From Modestobacter sp. VKM Ac-2977 (lineage in GTDB: Bacteria > Actinomycetota > Actinomycetes > Mycobacteriales > Geodermatophilaceae): a DNA stretch of 64,000 nucleotides. The position numbers were made by a program, and so were the translations under genes. Shown piece by piece: positions 16,882 through 28,927 of the stretch; position 1 is the stretch's first letter; the number at the start of each line of letters is the position of its first letter. The notes below the pieces were generated by a model, which was not told where the DNA came from, ran no database searches, and saw only the letters and a program-made list of their open reading frames with translations. Location of the stretch: positions 186,001 through 250,000 of the forward strand of contig NZ_JAPVBQ010000004.1 of NCBI RefSeq assembly GCF_026968045.1. Direction: 5' to 3'.

Positions 16882-17286
16882 TCAGCGGTCGACCGGCGGG
16901 GCGGACTCGATCCAGGACAGGAACCCGGTGACCGTCGAGGAGTCCATCGCCAGCTCCTGCGGCCCTGCCCCGGTGCGGACGGTGAGGATGACGCTGTCGG
17001 CGGGCAGGGACAGGTCCTCGGCGGTCGGGCGACGCCGGGCGTCGACCTGGAACTGGGCGCGGCACAGGCGCCGGTTCGGCCGGACCGACAGCGACAACGC
17101 GCGGTACCAGAGCAGCATGTCGCCGGAGTACCAGGCCACGCCCACGGCCCACCGGGAGGTGCCGGGGGCGCGCAGCCACATGGTGACCGCGCCCAACCCG
17201 GAGAGCAGGAACCGCCGGCGCAGCAGGAAGGCGGCGACCAGCGCGACCAGCAACAGCCCGACGAGGACCAGGACGGCGGTGGTCAC
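16882..17286 (-). CDS. DUF2550 membrane protein
   Basis: A 134-residue protein with one N-terminal membrane helix (TTAVLVLVGLLLVALVAAFL) and a cytosolic domain containing WAVGVAWYSGDMLLWYRALSLSVRPNR, the DUF2550 signature. It follows atpC in many actinobacteria, and its start lies 50 bp after the atpC stop here. Role unknown. Confidence 0.88.
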   Translation of the reverse strand: MTTAVLVLVGLLLVALVAAFLLRRRFLLSGLGAVTMWLRAPGTSRWAVGVAWYSGDMLLWYRALSLSVRPNRRLCRAQFQVDARRRPTAEDLSLPADSVILTVRTGAGPQELAMDSSTVTGFLSWIESAPPVDR

Positions 17287-17336
17287 CGGGCGGGGCTCGT
17301 CGGCCGAGGGCGGGTCGGGACGGACTCAGGCGGCGG

Positions 17337-17726
17337 TCAGGCGTCCTGGCCGGCGGCGCGGAGCCGGGACTGGGCTCGCCTCGCGGCGGCGACGGCCTCT
17401 GGGTCGTCGCTGTCCTGCTCCGCGCGGCGGAGCGCCTCCCGGGCCCGCTCCACGTCGATGTCGGTGGAGATCTCGGCGGTCTCGGCCAGGATGGAGACCC
17501 CTCGCTCGGTCACCGAGAGGAAGCCACCGTGCGCGGCGACGACGAGGTCCTCCCCGGACTCCGTGCGGATCGTCACGACACCACCGGGAGCCAGTTCGCC
17601 CAGCAGGGGCGAGTGACCGGGCATGACACCGAGCTCACCCTCGGTCGTGCGGGCGATGACCATGCTGGCCTCACCGGACCAGAGCATCTTCTCCACGGCC
17701 ACGAGCTCGACCTGCAGGGTCGCCAC
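17337..17726 (-). CDS. atpC: ATP synthase subunit epsilon
   Basis: A 129-residue F1 epsilon subunit, part of the central stalk and an inhibitor of ATP hydrolysis. The N-terminal beta-sandwich has LQVELVAVEKMLWSGEASMV and GELGVMPGHSPLLGEL; the C-terminal helices include ERAREALRRAEQD. GGAGG stands just before the GTG start. Unusually it does not follow atpD directly; about 790 bp with repeats and a small open frame intervene. TACAGT at about 17819-17814 (minus strand) could be the -10 of a separate promoter. Confidence 0.93.
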   Translation of the reverse strand: MATLQVELVAVEKMLWSGEASMVIARTTEGELGVMPGHSPLLGELAPGGVVTIRTESGEDLVVAAHGGFLSVTERGVSILAETAEISTDIDVERAREALRRAEQDSDDPEAVAAARRAQSRLRAAGQDA

Positions 17727-17932
17727 GTCAGTCCTCCAGGGTCATCGACCGCCCGTGCCAGGCCGGTGATGCGGGCCGCCGGTCCGGACGGACGCGGCAG
17801 CGGGTCCCTGACACTGTACCGGCGGCCGGGCCGCGGTCCCGCCACAGGCTGCCCGTCCTCCCCGGCCACCGCCCCGATCGAGGGAACTCGGCCCTGCCGA
17901 CCACGTCGCGGGCCGGCGGGTGGTGGGTTCCG

Positions 17933-18175
17933 TCAGCAGACGGTGCGGCGGTAGACCACCGTCCAGCGCCCCAGCCGCAGCTGCGGGTGCCACACCACCG
18001 ATGGCGGTGCCCACTCGGCCGTGTCGAACGGCTCGCTGTCCACGGGCAGCGGCGCGTACGGCGGCCAGCTCCACTCCAGGACGTCGTCAGGGAGCGGCCG
18101 GTCGTCGGCCTCCCTGGAAGGCCCCGGTGACAGCCGGCGTGTGCCGGGGACCAGGGAGGTCATTCTGGTGTGCAC
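17933..18175 (-). CDS. Small hypothetical protein between atpD and atpC
   Basis: An 80-residue frame starting at a GTG with AGGAG 8 nt upstream. The C-terminal half is rich in Trp, Pro and aromatic residues (LEWSWPPYAPLPVDSEPFD, SVVWHPQLRLGRWTVVYRR) and reads like real protein rather than shadow sequence. No family was recognised. The same frame remains open upstream to about 18565, but that part runs through tandem repeats and the atpD terminator and is not convincing. It sits inside the ATP synthase operon, where no gene is expected. Confidence 0.45.
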   Translation of the reverse strand: MHTRMTSLVPGTRRLSPGPSREADDRPLPDDVLEWSWPPYAPLPVDSEPFDTAEWAPPSVVWHPQLRLGRWTVVYRRTVC

Positions 18176-18326
18176 GAGTCGTACTCCTGTGCGTGACGCC
18201 CGCTGCTCGGACGTACCGGAGCACATGTTCGTCACCTGGCCGCCCGAACTTGAGGCCCTGCGCTCCCGGCCACTCGAACGGATGGCGTGCCGCCAGCACA
18301 GCGGCGCCGCGCGCACGCGGACCGTC

Positions 18327-18415
18327 ACGGCCGGGAAGCGCCACGGCCGGGAAGCGCCACGGCCGGGAAGCGCAACGGCCGGGAAGCGCAACGGCCGGGA
18401 AGCGCAACGGCCGGG
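18327..18415. repeat. 16-bp tandem repeat, 5.5 copies
   Basis: Five full head-to-tail copies of ACGGCCGGGAAGCGCM (M = C in units 1-2, A in units 3-5) and a 9-bp partial copy. The period of 16 is not a multiple of 3, so it is not a coding repeat. It lies between the atpD terminator-like element and the small gene at 17933-18175. Confidence 0.95.
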
Positions 18416-18451
18416 CACCCCCGAAGGGATGCCCGGCCGGGGCGAGGTGTT

Positions 18452-18515
18452 GGAACGGCCCCCTCGCAGCTCCCGTCGCGAGCGTGCGAGCGGCGGGGGG
18501 CGAGGGGGTCCTTCC

Positions 18516-18516
<1 letters not shown>
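18452..18516 (-). terminator. Structured repeat element, copy 3 (atpD 3' end)
   Basis: Begins at the atpD stop. Minus-strand arms GGAAGGACCCCCTCGC and GCGAGGGGGCCGTTCC pair over their full length with one bulged A and one bulged G. The inner stem contains CGCTCGCACGCTCGCG. It would separate atpD from atpC transcriptionally. Confidence 0.7.
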
Positions 18517-20051
<1,535 letters not shown>

Positions 20052-21020
20052 TCAGTCGTCGGCGTTGGCCGACACGAGTGCGTCAGCACCGCCGACGATC
20101 TCGCTGATCTCCTGGGTGATCTCCGCCTGGCGGGCCGCGTTGGCCTGCCGGGAGAGGTTCTTGGCCAGCTCCTCGGCGTTGTCCGACGCCGACTTCATCG
20201 CCCGGCGGCGCGACGCCGACTCCGAGGCAGCCGCCTCGAGCAGCGCCGCGTAGATCCGGGTGGTCACGTACTTCGGCAACAACGCGTCCAGCAACTGCTC
20301 GGGGGACGGCTCGAACTCGTACGACGGCGTGATGTCGGAGCTGCGCGACTCCTCGACCTGTGCGTCGCGGTCGTCCCGCAGCTCGTCGACCTCCTCCACG
20401 ACCAGTGGCGCCATCCGGTTGGCCACCGGCACCTGGGAGAGCAGGGACCGGAACTCGGTGTAGACGATGTGCAGTTCGTCCACGCCGAGCACGTCGTCGG
20501 CACCGCCGCCGGTCTCGTCGTCGTCCTCACCAGCGGTGAAGGCGGCGATGAGGGTGCGGCCGATGTCCTGCGCGTTCTCGTACCCGGGCTGCTCGGAGAA
20601 CCCGCTCCAGGTCTCCTCCACGTCCCGGTCGCGGAACCGGTAGTACGTCTCGCCCTTGCGGCCGACGACGTAGAGCAGTGGCTCCTTGCCCTCGTCACGG
20701 AGCAGGGCGAGGAGCTCCTCGGTCCGCCGCAGCACGTTGACGTTGTACGAACCGGCGAATCCACGGTCGGAGGTGACCACCAGGACGGCGACCCGCCGGG
20801 GGTTCTCCCGGTCGGTCAGCAGCGGGTGGTCCAGGCTCGCCGAGCCCGCCAGCGCCGACAGCACGCGGGTGATCTCCCGGGCATAGGGCTTGGAGGCCTC
20901 CACCCGGGCCTGGGCACGGACGATGCGTGCGGCAGCGATCAGCTCCTGAGCCGAGAAGATCTTCTTCGTCGACTGGGTGGAGCGGATCCGGCGGCGCAGC
21001 GCGCGGAGGGAACCAGCCAT
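20052..21020 (-). CDS. atpG: ATP synthase subunit gamma
   Basis: A 322-residue gamma subunit, the rotating shaft. [21 protein letters not shown] and the C-terminal [25 protein letters not shown] are the paired coiled-coil helices. An acidic insert ([12 protein letters not shown], residues about 165-176) is like the extra loop seen in mycobacterial and related gamma subunits. Starts 2 bp after the atpA stop. Confidence 0.96.
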   Translation of the reverse strand: MAGSLRALRRRIRSTQSTKKIFSAQELIAAARIVRAQARVEASKPYAREITRVLSALAGSASLDHPLLTDRENPRRVAVLVVTSDRGFAGSYNVNVLRRTEELLALLRDEGKEPLLYVVGRKGETYYRFRDRDVEETWSGFSEQPGYENAQDIGRTLIAAFTAGEDDDETGGGADDVLGVDELHIVYTEFRSLLSQVPVANRMAPLVVEEVDELRDDRDAQVEESRSSDITPSYEFEPSPEQLLDALLPKYVTTRIYAALLEAAASESASRRRAMKSASDNAEELAKNLSRQANAARQAEITQEISEIVGGADALVSANADD

Positions 21021-21022
21021 CG

Positions 21023-22660
<1,638 letters not shown>

Positions 22661-22725
22661 GGCTCTGCGTCCTCTTCCTGCTGGTGTCTGTGGTGGTGCG
22701 GTGCGGCGGTGCCGGTCGAGCTGGT

Positions 22726-23556
22726 TCAGCCGGCGAGCCGCCGGCCGCTGGCATCGAGTCGCGCAGCGATGCTGCCGTTGATGACCTCGTCGTCCACCCG
22801 GACGACCAGGCCACCGAGCACGTCGGGGTCGACCTGGACCTGCAGGCCCATCGTCCGCCCGTAGAGCCGGCCGAGCACGTCGATGAGCCGCTGCTCCTGC
22901 GCGGCCGTCAACGGGACGGCGGAGGTCACGTGGGCGACCGAACGCCCCCGGCGGCGCGCGGCCATCGTGGAGAGCCGCTCGACCTCGTTCTCCGGGTTGT
23001 GCACGTGCGAACTGGTCAGTGCGTTCCGCACCAGCCGCTCGGTCACCGGGCTGACCCGGCCGGAGAGCAGCCGGTCGAGGAGGGCGGTCTTGCCCTCCCG
23101 CGGCGCGGACCGGTCACCCAGGATGCGGGCGAGGTCGGCGTCGCCGGCCACGATGCGGCCGAACCGGAACAGCTCGTCCTCGACCCCCTCCAGCTCGCCA
23201 CGCGCGTCGGCGGCGTCCAGCGCCGCCTCGGTGCCGAGGGTCTCGGTGGCCTCCACGAGGTCCCGCGGGCGGGACCAGCGCTGCCGGGCGACCGTCTCGA
23301 CGACCGACAGGGTGTCGGCACCGAGCTGGCCGGAGAGCAGCCGCTGAGCCAGGCCGGCGCGGTCGTCGGGCCGCACGGAGGCGTCCGACAGCGCGCGCCG
23401 CAGCGACGGCTGGCCGTCCAGCAGGTTCGCCACCGCGAAGAGCTCGTCGGCCAGGGTGAGCAGGACGTCCCCGTGGTTGCGGCTGCGAGCCCCCTGGGAC
23501 TTCTCCTGGAGGCTCGCCCGCGACTCCTCCATCGCGGCCCGGCTGGAGGCGTGCAT
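22726..23556 (-). CDS. atpH: ATP synthase subunit delta
   Basis: A 276-residue delta subunit, which links F1 to the peripheral stalk. It is longer than the E. coli protein (177 residues), as is common in actinobacteria. The core includes [21 protein letters not shown] and [19 protein letters not shown]. Its ATG overlaps the atpF stop by one base (TGATG), implying coupled translation. Confidence 0.95.
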   Translation of the reverse strand: MHASSRAAMEESRASLQEKSQGARSRNHGDVLLTLADELFAVANLLDGQPSLRRALSDASVRPDDRAGLAQRLLSGQLGADTLSVVETVARQRWSRPRDLVEATETLGTEAALDAADARGELEGVEDELFRFGRIVAGDADLARILGDRSAPREGKTALLDRLLSGRVSPVTERLVRNALTSSHVHNPENEVERLSTMAARRRGRSVAHVTSAVPLTAAQEQRLIDVLGRLYGRTMGLQVQVDPDVLGGLVVRVDDEVINGSIAARLDASGRRLAG

Positions 23557-24167
23557 CAGCGCTTGCCCTCGGGGACGTACACCGAGCTGCCGGTGTTGGC
23601 GCCCTCCGCCGGCTGCACCGCGCCGTTGCCGGCGGGGTTGCTCGCGGCCATCTGGTCCAGCTCGTCGAGGAACCGGTCGACGGTCCCGCTGCGGCGGGCG
23701 TCGTCGGCCAGGGACTCGCCGACCACCCGGCCGGCCAGCTCGACGGCGAGGCTGCCGATCTGGCCACGCAGCTCGGCCACGACCTGCTGACGGGCGGCAG
23801 CGAGCTGCTCCTCGCCGCGGGCCACGATCCGGGCCGACTCCTCCTGGGCCTGGGCGCGCAGCTGCTCGATGATCTGCTGCCCCTCCGCCCGGGCGGAGTC
23901 CCGGATCTGGGCGGCCTCGTTGCGGGCCTCGGCGAGCTGGGCCCGGTACTGCTCCAGCGCCGCCTTGGCCTCGGCCTGCATGGCCTCGGCCCGCTCGATC
24001 CCGCCCTCGATCGCCGCGCGCCGGGCCTGGAAGACCTGCTCGAACCGTGGCGCGACGAACTTGACCACCACGAACAGCAGGACCGCGAACGCGATCAGGC
24101 CGACGATGATCTCGCCGAGGGGCGGGAGGAGCGGGTTAGCGCCCTCCGCAGCAGCCAGGATGTTCAT
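23556..24167 (-). CDS. atpF: ATP synthase subunit b
   Basis: A 203-residue peripheral-stalk subunit. One N-terminal membrane helix (LGEIIVGLIAFAVLLFVVVK) is followed by a long charged coiled coil (ARRAAIEGGIERAEAMQAEA). The stop codon overlaps the atpH start. A low-complexity tail follows residue about 180. Confidence 0.95.
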   Translation of the reverse strand: MNILAAAEGANPLLPPLGEIIVGLIAFAVLLFVVVKFVAPRFEQVFQARRAAIEGGIERAEAMQAEAKAALEQYRAQLAEARNEAAQIRDSARAEGQQIIEQLRAQAQEESARIVARGEEQLAAARQQVVAELRGQIGSLAVELAGRVVGESLADDARRSGTVDRFLDELDQMAASNPAGNGAVQPAEGANTGSSVYVPEGKR

Positions 24168-24222
24168 GCTCTCAACGTCCTCGTCTGGGTGTCAGTGACC
24201 GAACTCGTCCGACGAGTGGGGA

Positions 24223-24459
24223 TCAGGCGCCCGAGCCGTAGACGAGGGGGGCGACGAAGCCGATCAGCGCCAGCGCCTCGGCCAGGGCGAAGCCCAGGAA
24301 CGCGTAGGTACGGGTGAGGCCGGCCGACTCGGGCTGGCGAGCGGTGGCCTGGATGTAGGCGGCCCAGACGAGGCCCACACCGATGCCGGGGCCGATCGTG
24401 GCGATGCCGTAGCCGACCGAACCGATGCTGCCGTTGATCTCTGCGAGAACCTCGATCAT
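24223..24459 (-). CDS. atpE: ATP synthase subunit c
   Basis: A 78-residue two-helix proteolipid. Helix 1 contains GYGIATIGPGIGVGL with the Gly-rich packing motif; helix 2 contains FALAEALALIGF with the proton-carrying Glu61. A carboxylate of this kind with no Na+ ligand set suggests H+ coupling. This is the subunit targeted by diarylquinolines in mycobacteria. Confidence 0.97.
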   Translation of the reverse strand: MIEVLAEINGSIGSVGYGIATIGPGIGVGLVWAAYIQATARQPESAGLTRTYAFLGFALAEALALIGFVAPLVYGSGA

Positions 24460-24571
24460 TGCGGGGTGTTCCTCCTGTGTCGTCGCCCGGTGGTCACCGG
24501 GCGGCTGGCGGGGTCGTGCGGGTGGTGCAGTCCAGTCGGGTGACCTGTCAGGTCGGTCACCCTCCTGCAGG

Positions 24572-25399
24572 TCAGTGGGCGGCCTCGACGGAGCCGTTGA
24601 GGTAGGTGCCCATCAGCATCGTGAAGACGTAGGCCTGCAGGAAGATGACCAGCAGCTCGAAGAACGTCATCACGATCGCCATCAGCGCCGAGACCGGACC
24701 GAAGACGACGGAGAAGTTGTCCACCGAGAGCAGGTAGGTCGCCCCGAGGGCGAACGTCACCAGCAGCATGTGGCCGGCGAACATGTTGGCGAAGAGCCGG
24801 ATCGCCAGCGTGAACGGCCGCACGATGAAGTTCTGCAGCAGCTCCAGCGGCGTGATCAGGATGTACATCGGCTTGGGCACACCGGGCAGGAACATGATGT
24901 CCCGGAAGTAGGGCCACAGGCCCTGGTTCTTGATGCCGACCGCGATGTAGACGACCCAGCAGATCAGCGCCAGCACCAGCGGGAACGCGAACTTCGACAT
25001 CGGCGAGATCTGGGCGAGGGGGATGATCGCCATCAGGTTGTTCGCCAGGATGAAGAAGAACAGCGAGGCGAGGAACGGGGCGAACGGCAGGCCCTTGGGG
25101 CCGACGACGTCCCGGGCGATCCCGTCGCGGACGAACGAGTAGCCGGTCTCCCCGATGAACTGCATCTTGCCGGGCACGATCTGCGGCTTGCGGACCGCGG
25201 CCACCAGGAAGGCGATCATCGCCAGCGTGGCCACCCAGGCGATGATCGTGATCCGGGTGATCTCGAAGCCGACACCCAGCACGGAGAAGCTGGTCAGAAC
25301 CTCGGGGTAGAACTCGCCGAGACCCGGGGGCGTGAAGCCGCCGCCGGGGTCGCTCTCCACAGCGAGCACGTCGCCGAGCGCGTGGGCGCTGGAGGTCAC
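24572..25399 (-). CDS. atpB: ATP synthase subunit a
   Basis: A 275-residue membrane subunit forming the proton half-channels. The conserved RLFANMFAGHML segment carries the essential Arg. The GTG at 25399 is chosen because AGAAGGG stands 6 nt upstream and it overlaps the stop of the preceding gene as GTGA. Several hydrophobic helices, normal length. Confidence 0.96.
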   Translation of the reverse strand: MTSSAHALGDVLAVESDPGGGFTPPGLGEFYPEVLTSFSVLGVGFEITRITIIAWVATLAMIAFLVAAVRKPQIVPGKMQFIGETGYSFVRDGIARDVVGPKGLPFAPFLASLFFFILANNLMAIIPLAQISPMSKFAFPLVLALICWVVYIAVGIKNQGLWPYFRDIMFLPGVPKPMYILITPLELLQNFIVRPFTLAIRLFANMFAGHMLLVTFALGATYLLSVDNFSVVFGPVSALMAIVMTFFELLVIFLQAYVFTMLMGTYLNGSVEAAH

Positions 25400-25719
25400 C
25401 GTTGTCCCTTCTGCGTCCTGGGCCGGCTCCGTCGTCCGCCCGGGGGGTGTCCGGCGTTCCGCCCCGAGACCGGGTCGGGTTCGCCGTATGTCTTGACCAC
25501 CACGTAGATGGCCACTGTCACGCCGAGGACGATCCCGACCGGGAGGAACACGAGCGTGTCCAGCCACTGGTCGATCAGCCACCCGACCCCGCCCCACACC
25601 GCCATCCCGGACAGGAGCGTCCCGGTGACCGCCCAGCCCATGTCGGCCCCACTGGGCTGACGAGCTGCACGCGCAGGTCGTGGTCGAGCGCCCCCAGGTT
25701 CGGGAGTGTCCTCGGCCAT
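25396..25719 (-). CDS. AtpZ/AtpI family protein
   Basis: A 107-residue protein with two membrane helices (WAVTGTLLSGMAVWGGVGWLI and LVFLPVGIVLGVTVAIYVVV) typical of AtpZ/AtpI. The first helix carries the Gly-rich segment. A Pro/Arg-rich tail follows. AtpZ and AtpI proteins assist c-ring assembly or Mg2+ supply in other bacteria. The stop overlaps the atpB start by 4 bp (GTGA). Confidence 0.85.
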   Translation of the reverse strand: MAEDTPEPGGARPRPARAARQPSGADMGWAVTGTLLSGMAVWGGVGWLIDQWLDTLVFLPVGIVLGVTVAIYVVVKTYGEPDPVSGRNAGHPPGGRRSRPRTQKGQR

Positions 25720-25733
25720 CGGTTCGGACACTA

Positions 25734-26204
25734 TCAGCCGCGCGGCGCCGGGTTTTCCGGGGAATGCCGCCGCTCCCCCGGTGGGGTCGGCGGCGGGACG
25801 TAGAACAGCTGGCGGGTCCAGACCCAGCGGAGCTGCACACCGCTCCACAGCAGCGCGCCGGCGACCACCGTCCAGGCCAGCACCTGCCGGTCCAGCCACC
25901 CGTCGGCCGGCAGGCCGGTCAGCAGCGGGAAGAGCACCAGCGCCTTGAGCCCGAACGTGCCCAGCGCGGCCGGCATGGTCCAGGTGTCGTCCACCTTGCC
26001 GGCCCACGCGACCACCAGCCCGGAGACGCAGAAGAACGCCGTCACGACGGTCGCACCGATGACGACGGTCAGCGCATCCGCCCAGCTGAGAGCCACGCCG
26101 ACGGCACCAGCAGCCACTGCGGTCACCACCGCGGTGGCCAGCAGCCCGATCCGGAGGAAGGACAGGTCCCAGGGTGCGTCGCCGGTCGCCCGGGCGCCGC
26201 TCAT
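25734..26204 (-). CDS. ATP synthase I-like membrane protein
   Basis: A 156-residue protein with four predicted membrane helices (residues about 17-40, 44-66, 78-102 and 108-128), matching the actinobacterial ATP synthase protein I position and topology. Its ATG overlaps the wecA stop by 4 bp (ATGA), and it ends 14 bp before the AtpZ-like gene. Probably an assembly factor; sequence conservation is weak. Confidence 0.75.
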   Translation of the reverse strand: MSGARATGDAPWDLSFLRIGLLATAVVTAVAAGAVGVALSWADALTVVIGATVVTAFFCVSGLVVAWAGKVDDTWTMPAALGTFGLKALVLFPLLTGLPADGWLDRQVLAWTVVAGALLWSGVQLRWVWTRQLFYVPPPTPPGERRHSPENPAPRG

Positions 26205-27451
26205 CGGCGCACCCCGGCCGGGGTGGACGGCGCGACAGGGGTCGGGGGCCGTGTCGTCCCGGCGCCGTCCCGGACCGCACGGCTGGCCGGGTGCGCGGCG
26301 CGGCTGCGCTCCTTCATCGCGGCGAGCTCGGCCTCACGAGCGGCGATCGCCGCCCGGCGGGCGCGTGGGCTCAGCACGACGACGACGCCCACCACGAGCA
26401 GCGCGCCCACGATGACCAGGACTTCGACGGTGCCACCGGTGATGGACAGGGCGACGGCACCGAAGCTCAGCAGCGCGGCCCAGAAGTACATGATCAAGAC
26501 GGCCCGGCGGTGCGAGTGGCCGATCGACAGCAGCCGGTGGTGCAGGTGCATCTTGTCCGGGCTGAACGGTGACTGACCGCGCCGGGTGCGGCGCACCACG
26601 GCCATCAGCAGGTCGATGAACGGGATGAAGAGCACCGCGATCGGCACGAGCAGCGGCAGGGTCAGCGGCAGCAGGCTGGCCGCCGAGCCGAGGGTCTGCG
26701 AGTCGGTCTGCCCGGTGGCCGAGACCGCGGCGGCCGACAGCATCAGCCCGACCAGCATCGAGCCGGAGTCGCCCATGAAGATCCGGGCCGGGCTGAAGTT
26801 GTGCGGCAGGAAGCCCAGGCACGCCCCGGCGAGCACGGCGGTGATCAGCGCCGGTGCGCTGGCCACGTCGTCGAAGCCGACCAGCCCCAGGTGGTAGCTG
26901 TAGGCGAAGAAGGCCAGCGCCGCGATCGCCGAGACGCCGGCCGCCAGCCCGTCCAGCCCATCGATGAAGTTGAGCGCGTTGACCGTCAGCACGGTCAGCA
27001 GGATCGTCGCCGGCACCCCGACGTCCGGGCCCAGGGAGAGGGTGCCGATGTCGGCGACCGGCAGGAACACGTAGGCCAGCTGCACGCCGAGCAGCACCAT
27101 GACCCCGGCCGCGGCGATCTGGCCGGTCAGCTTGGTGAGCGCGTCCAGGCCGAACCGGTCGTCGAGCACCCCGAGCGCGCAGATCAGCCCCCCGGCCACC
27201 AGGACGGCGATCGTCTGGGTGCTGAACTCGAAGCTGCGCTGCAGTGAGGGCAGCTGCGAGGCGACCAGGACGCCGGCCGCCACGCCGAGGTACATCGCCA
27301 CCCCCCCGCCCCGCGGGGTGGGGATGACGTGCACGTCGCGGTCACGCACCGCTGCCATCACCCGGAACCGGACCGCCGCCACCCGCACCACCGGCGTGGC
27401 CAGGAAGGTGACCAGCGCGGCGGCGAGGAGGACGACGGCGTACTCGCGCAC
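26201..27451 (-). CDS. wecA: Polyprenyl-phosphate GlcNAc-1-phosphate transferase
   Basis: A 416-residue polytopic enzyme of the MraY/WecA/TagO family, which transfers a sugar-1-phosphate to a polyprenyl phosphate carrier. Motifs include VIPTPRGGGVAMYLG, the Asp pair LGVLDDRFG, NALNFIDGLDGLA, and the HxH motif KMHLHHRLL. In mycobacteria the homologue at this locus (Rv1302) begins arabinogalactan linker synthesis. The C-terminal about 60 residues are a charged cytoplasmic tail. The start lies 3 bp downstream of the glyA stop. Confidence 0.92.
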   Translation of the reverse strand: MREYAVVLLAAALVTFLATPVVRVAAVRFRVMAAVRDRDVHVIPTPRGGGVAMYLGVAAGVLVASQLPSLQRSFEFSTQTIAVLVAGGLICALGVLDDRFGLDALTKLTGQIAAAGVMVLLGVQLAYVFLPVADIGTLSLGPDVGVPATILLTVLTVNALNFIDGLDGLAAGVSAIAALAFFAYSYHLGLVGFDDVASAPALITAVLAGACLGFLPHNFSPARIFMGDSGSMLVGLMLSAAAVSATGQTDSQTLGSAASLLPLTLPLLVPIAVLFIPFIDLLMAVVRRTRRGQSPFSPDKMHLHHRLLSIGHSHRRAVLIMYFWAALLSFGAVALSITGGTVEVLVIVGALLVVGVVVVLSPRARRAAIAAREAELAAMKERSRAAHPASRAVRDGAGTTRPPTPVAPSTPAGVRR

Positions 27452-27454
27452 GGC

Positions 27455-28750
27455 TCAGCCGACGCGCGTGGGCTCGGGGTAGGCCGGGTGGGCGCCGACG
27501 AGCTCGCGCACCCCGGCCGCGACCTCGGTCGTCCGGGAGCCGTCGGCGTCCCGGATCGCGGCACCGATGAGCGAGGCGATCGACTTCATGTCGTCCTCCA
27601 CCATGCCCTGGGTGGTGACCGAGGGGCTGCCGACCCGGACGCCGGAGGCGACCGAGGCCGGCTGCGGGTCGAAGGGGATGGCGTTCTTGTTCAGCACGAT
27701 GCCGGCCGCGTCGCAGCGGGCCTCGGCGACCTTGCCGGTGACCAGCTCGCCGGCGGTGTCGGTGACCTCGCGCAGGTCCAGCAGCGCCAGGTGGGTGTCG
27801 GTGCCGCCGGCGACCGGCCGCAGGCCCTCGGCGGCCAGGCCCTCGGTGAGCGCCTGGGCGTTGGTGATCACCTGACGGGCGTAGGCCTGGTACTCCGGCT
27901 GCAGGCACTCCTTGAGGTTCACCGCCTTGGCGGCGATGGCGTGCATGAGCGGGCCACCCTGCATCATCGGGAAGGCCGACTTGTCGATGGCCTTGGCGTG
28001 CTCCGCCTTGCAGACGATGGCGCCGCCACGGGGGCCGCGCAGCACCTTGTGCGTGGTGAAGGTGACGACGTCGGCGTAGGGCACCGGCGAGGGGATCGCC
28101 TTCCCGGCCACCAGGCCGATGAAGTGCGCCGCGTCGACCATGAAGATCGCGCCGACCTCGTCGGCGATCTCCCGGAAGGCGGCGAAGTCGATCAGCCGCG
28201 GGATCGCCGAGCCACCGGCGACGATGAGCTTGGGCCGGTGCTCGCGAGCCAGGTCGCGGACCTGGTCGTAGTCGATGTGCTCGGTCTTCTCGTCGACGCC
28301 GTACTGCACGGCGTTGAACCACTTGCCGGAGAAGGAGACCTTGGTGCCGTGGGTGAGGTGCCCGCCGTGCGGCAGCGCCATGCCCAGCAGGGTGTCACCG
28401 GGCTGCAGGAAGGCGCCGTAGGCCGCCAGGTTCGCGCTGGCACCGGAGTGCGGCTGCAGGTTGACGTGCTCGGCGCCGAACAGCTCCTTGCCGCGGGCGA
28501 TGCCGATCTCCTCGGCCCGGTCGACGACCTCGCAGCCGCCGTAGTACCGCCGTCCCGGGTAGCCCTCGGCGTACTTGTTCGACAGCGTGCTCCCCAGCGC
28601 GGCCAGGACGGCGGGGCTGGTGAAGTTCTCGCTGGCGATCAGCTGCAGGCCGCCCCGCAGCCGGTCGAGCTCGTCGAGGACCACGCCGGAGATCTCCGGG
28701 TCGAAGTCGGCCAGGGCGTCGAAGTCCGGGCCCCAGTAGGGGGTGCTCAT
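27455..28750 (-). CDS. glyA: Serine hydroxymethyltransferase
   Basis: A 431-residue PLP enzyme that interconverts serine and glycine with tetrahydrofolate. The internal aldimine Lys235 lies in [25 protein letters not shown] and DAAHFIGL are also family signatures. The 177-bp region upstream, to the tsaC stop, contains no further gene and no recognisable riboswitch. Confidence 0.97.
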   Translation of the reverse strand: MSTPYWGPDFDALADFDPEISGVVLDELDRLRGGLQLIASENFTSPAVLAALGSTLSNKYAEGYPGRRYYGGCEVVDRAEEIGIARGKELFGAEHVNLQPHSGASANLAAYGAFLQPGDTLLGMALPHGGHLTHGTKVSFSGKWFNAVQYGVDEKTEHIDYDQVRDLAREHRPKLIVAGGSAIPRLIDFAAFREIADEVGAIFMVDAAHFIGLVAGKAIPSPVPYADVVTFTTHKVLRGPRGGAIVCKAEHAKAIDKSAFPMMQGGPLMHAIAAKAVNLKECLQPEYQAYARQVITNAQALTEGLAAEGLRPVAGGTDTHLALLDLREVTDTAGELVTGKVAEARCDAAGIVLNKNAIPFDPQPASVASGVRVGSPSVTTQGMVEDDMKSIASLIGAAIRDADGSRTTEVAAGVRELVGAHPAYPEPTRVG

Positions 28751-28927
28751 CGCGGGTGCACTCCTGCTGCTCGGTGCGGGTGCCCGCGTGCACTCGTCGA
28801 TGAGGGCCGCGCGGCTGTCGCACCACGGTATCGCTGTGGCCGGGCGATGCTCCGCATCGCACCGCGGCCGGCTGCCGATCCCGTGAGGTGAGTCGCTCGG
28901 AAGCCCTCGGACGCGGTGCGGCGCGGG

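Noticed and set aside
18327-18415. Tandem repeat as a CRISPR array
   Set aside because: Units are contiguous 16-mers with no spacers, and no cas genes are present.
28751-28927. Riboswitch upstream of glyA
   Set aside because: No glycine, SAM or THF riboswitch core could be recognised by eye in the 177-bp region.
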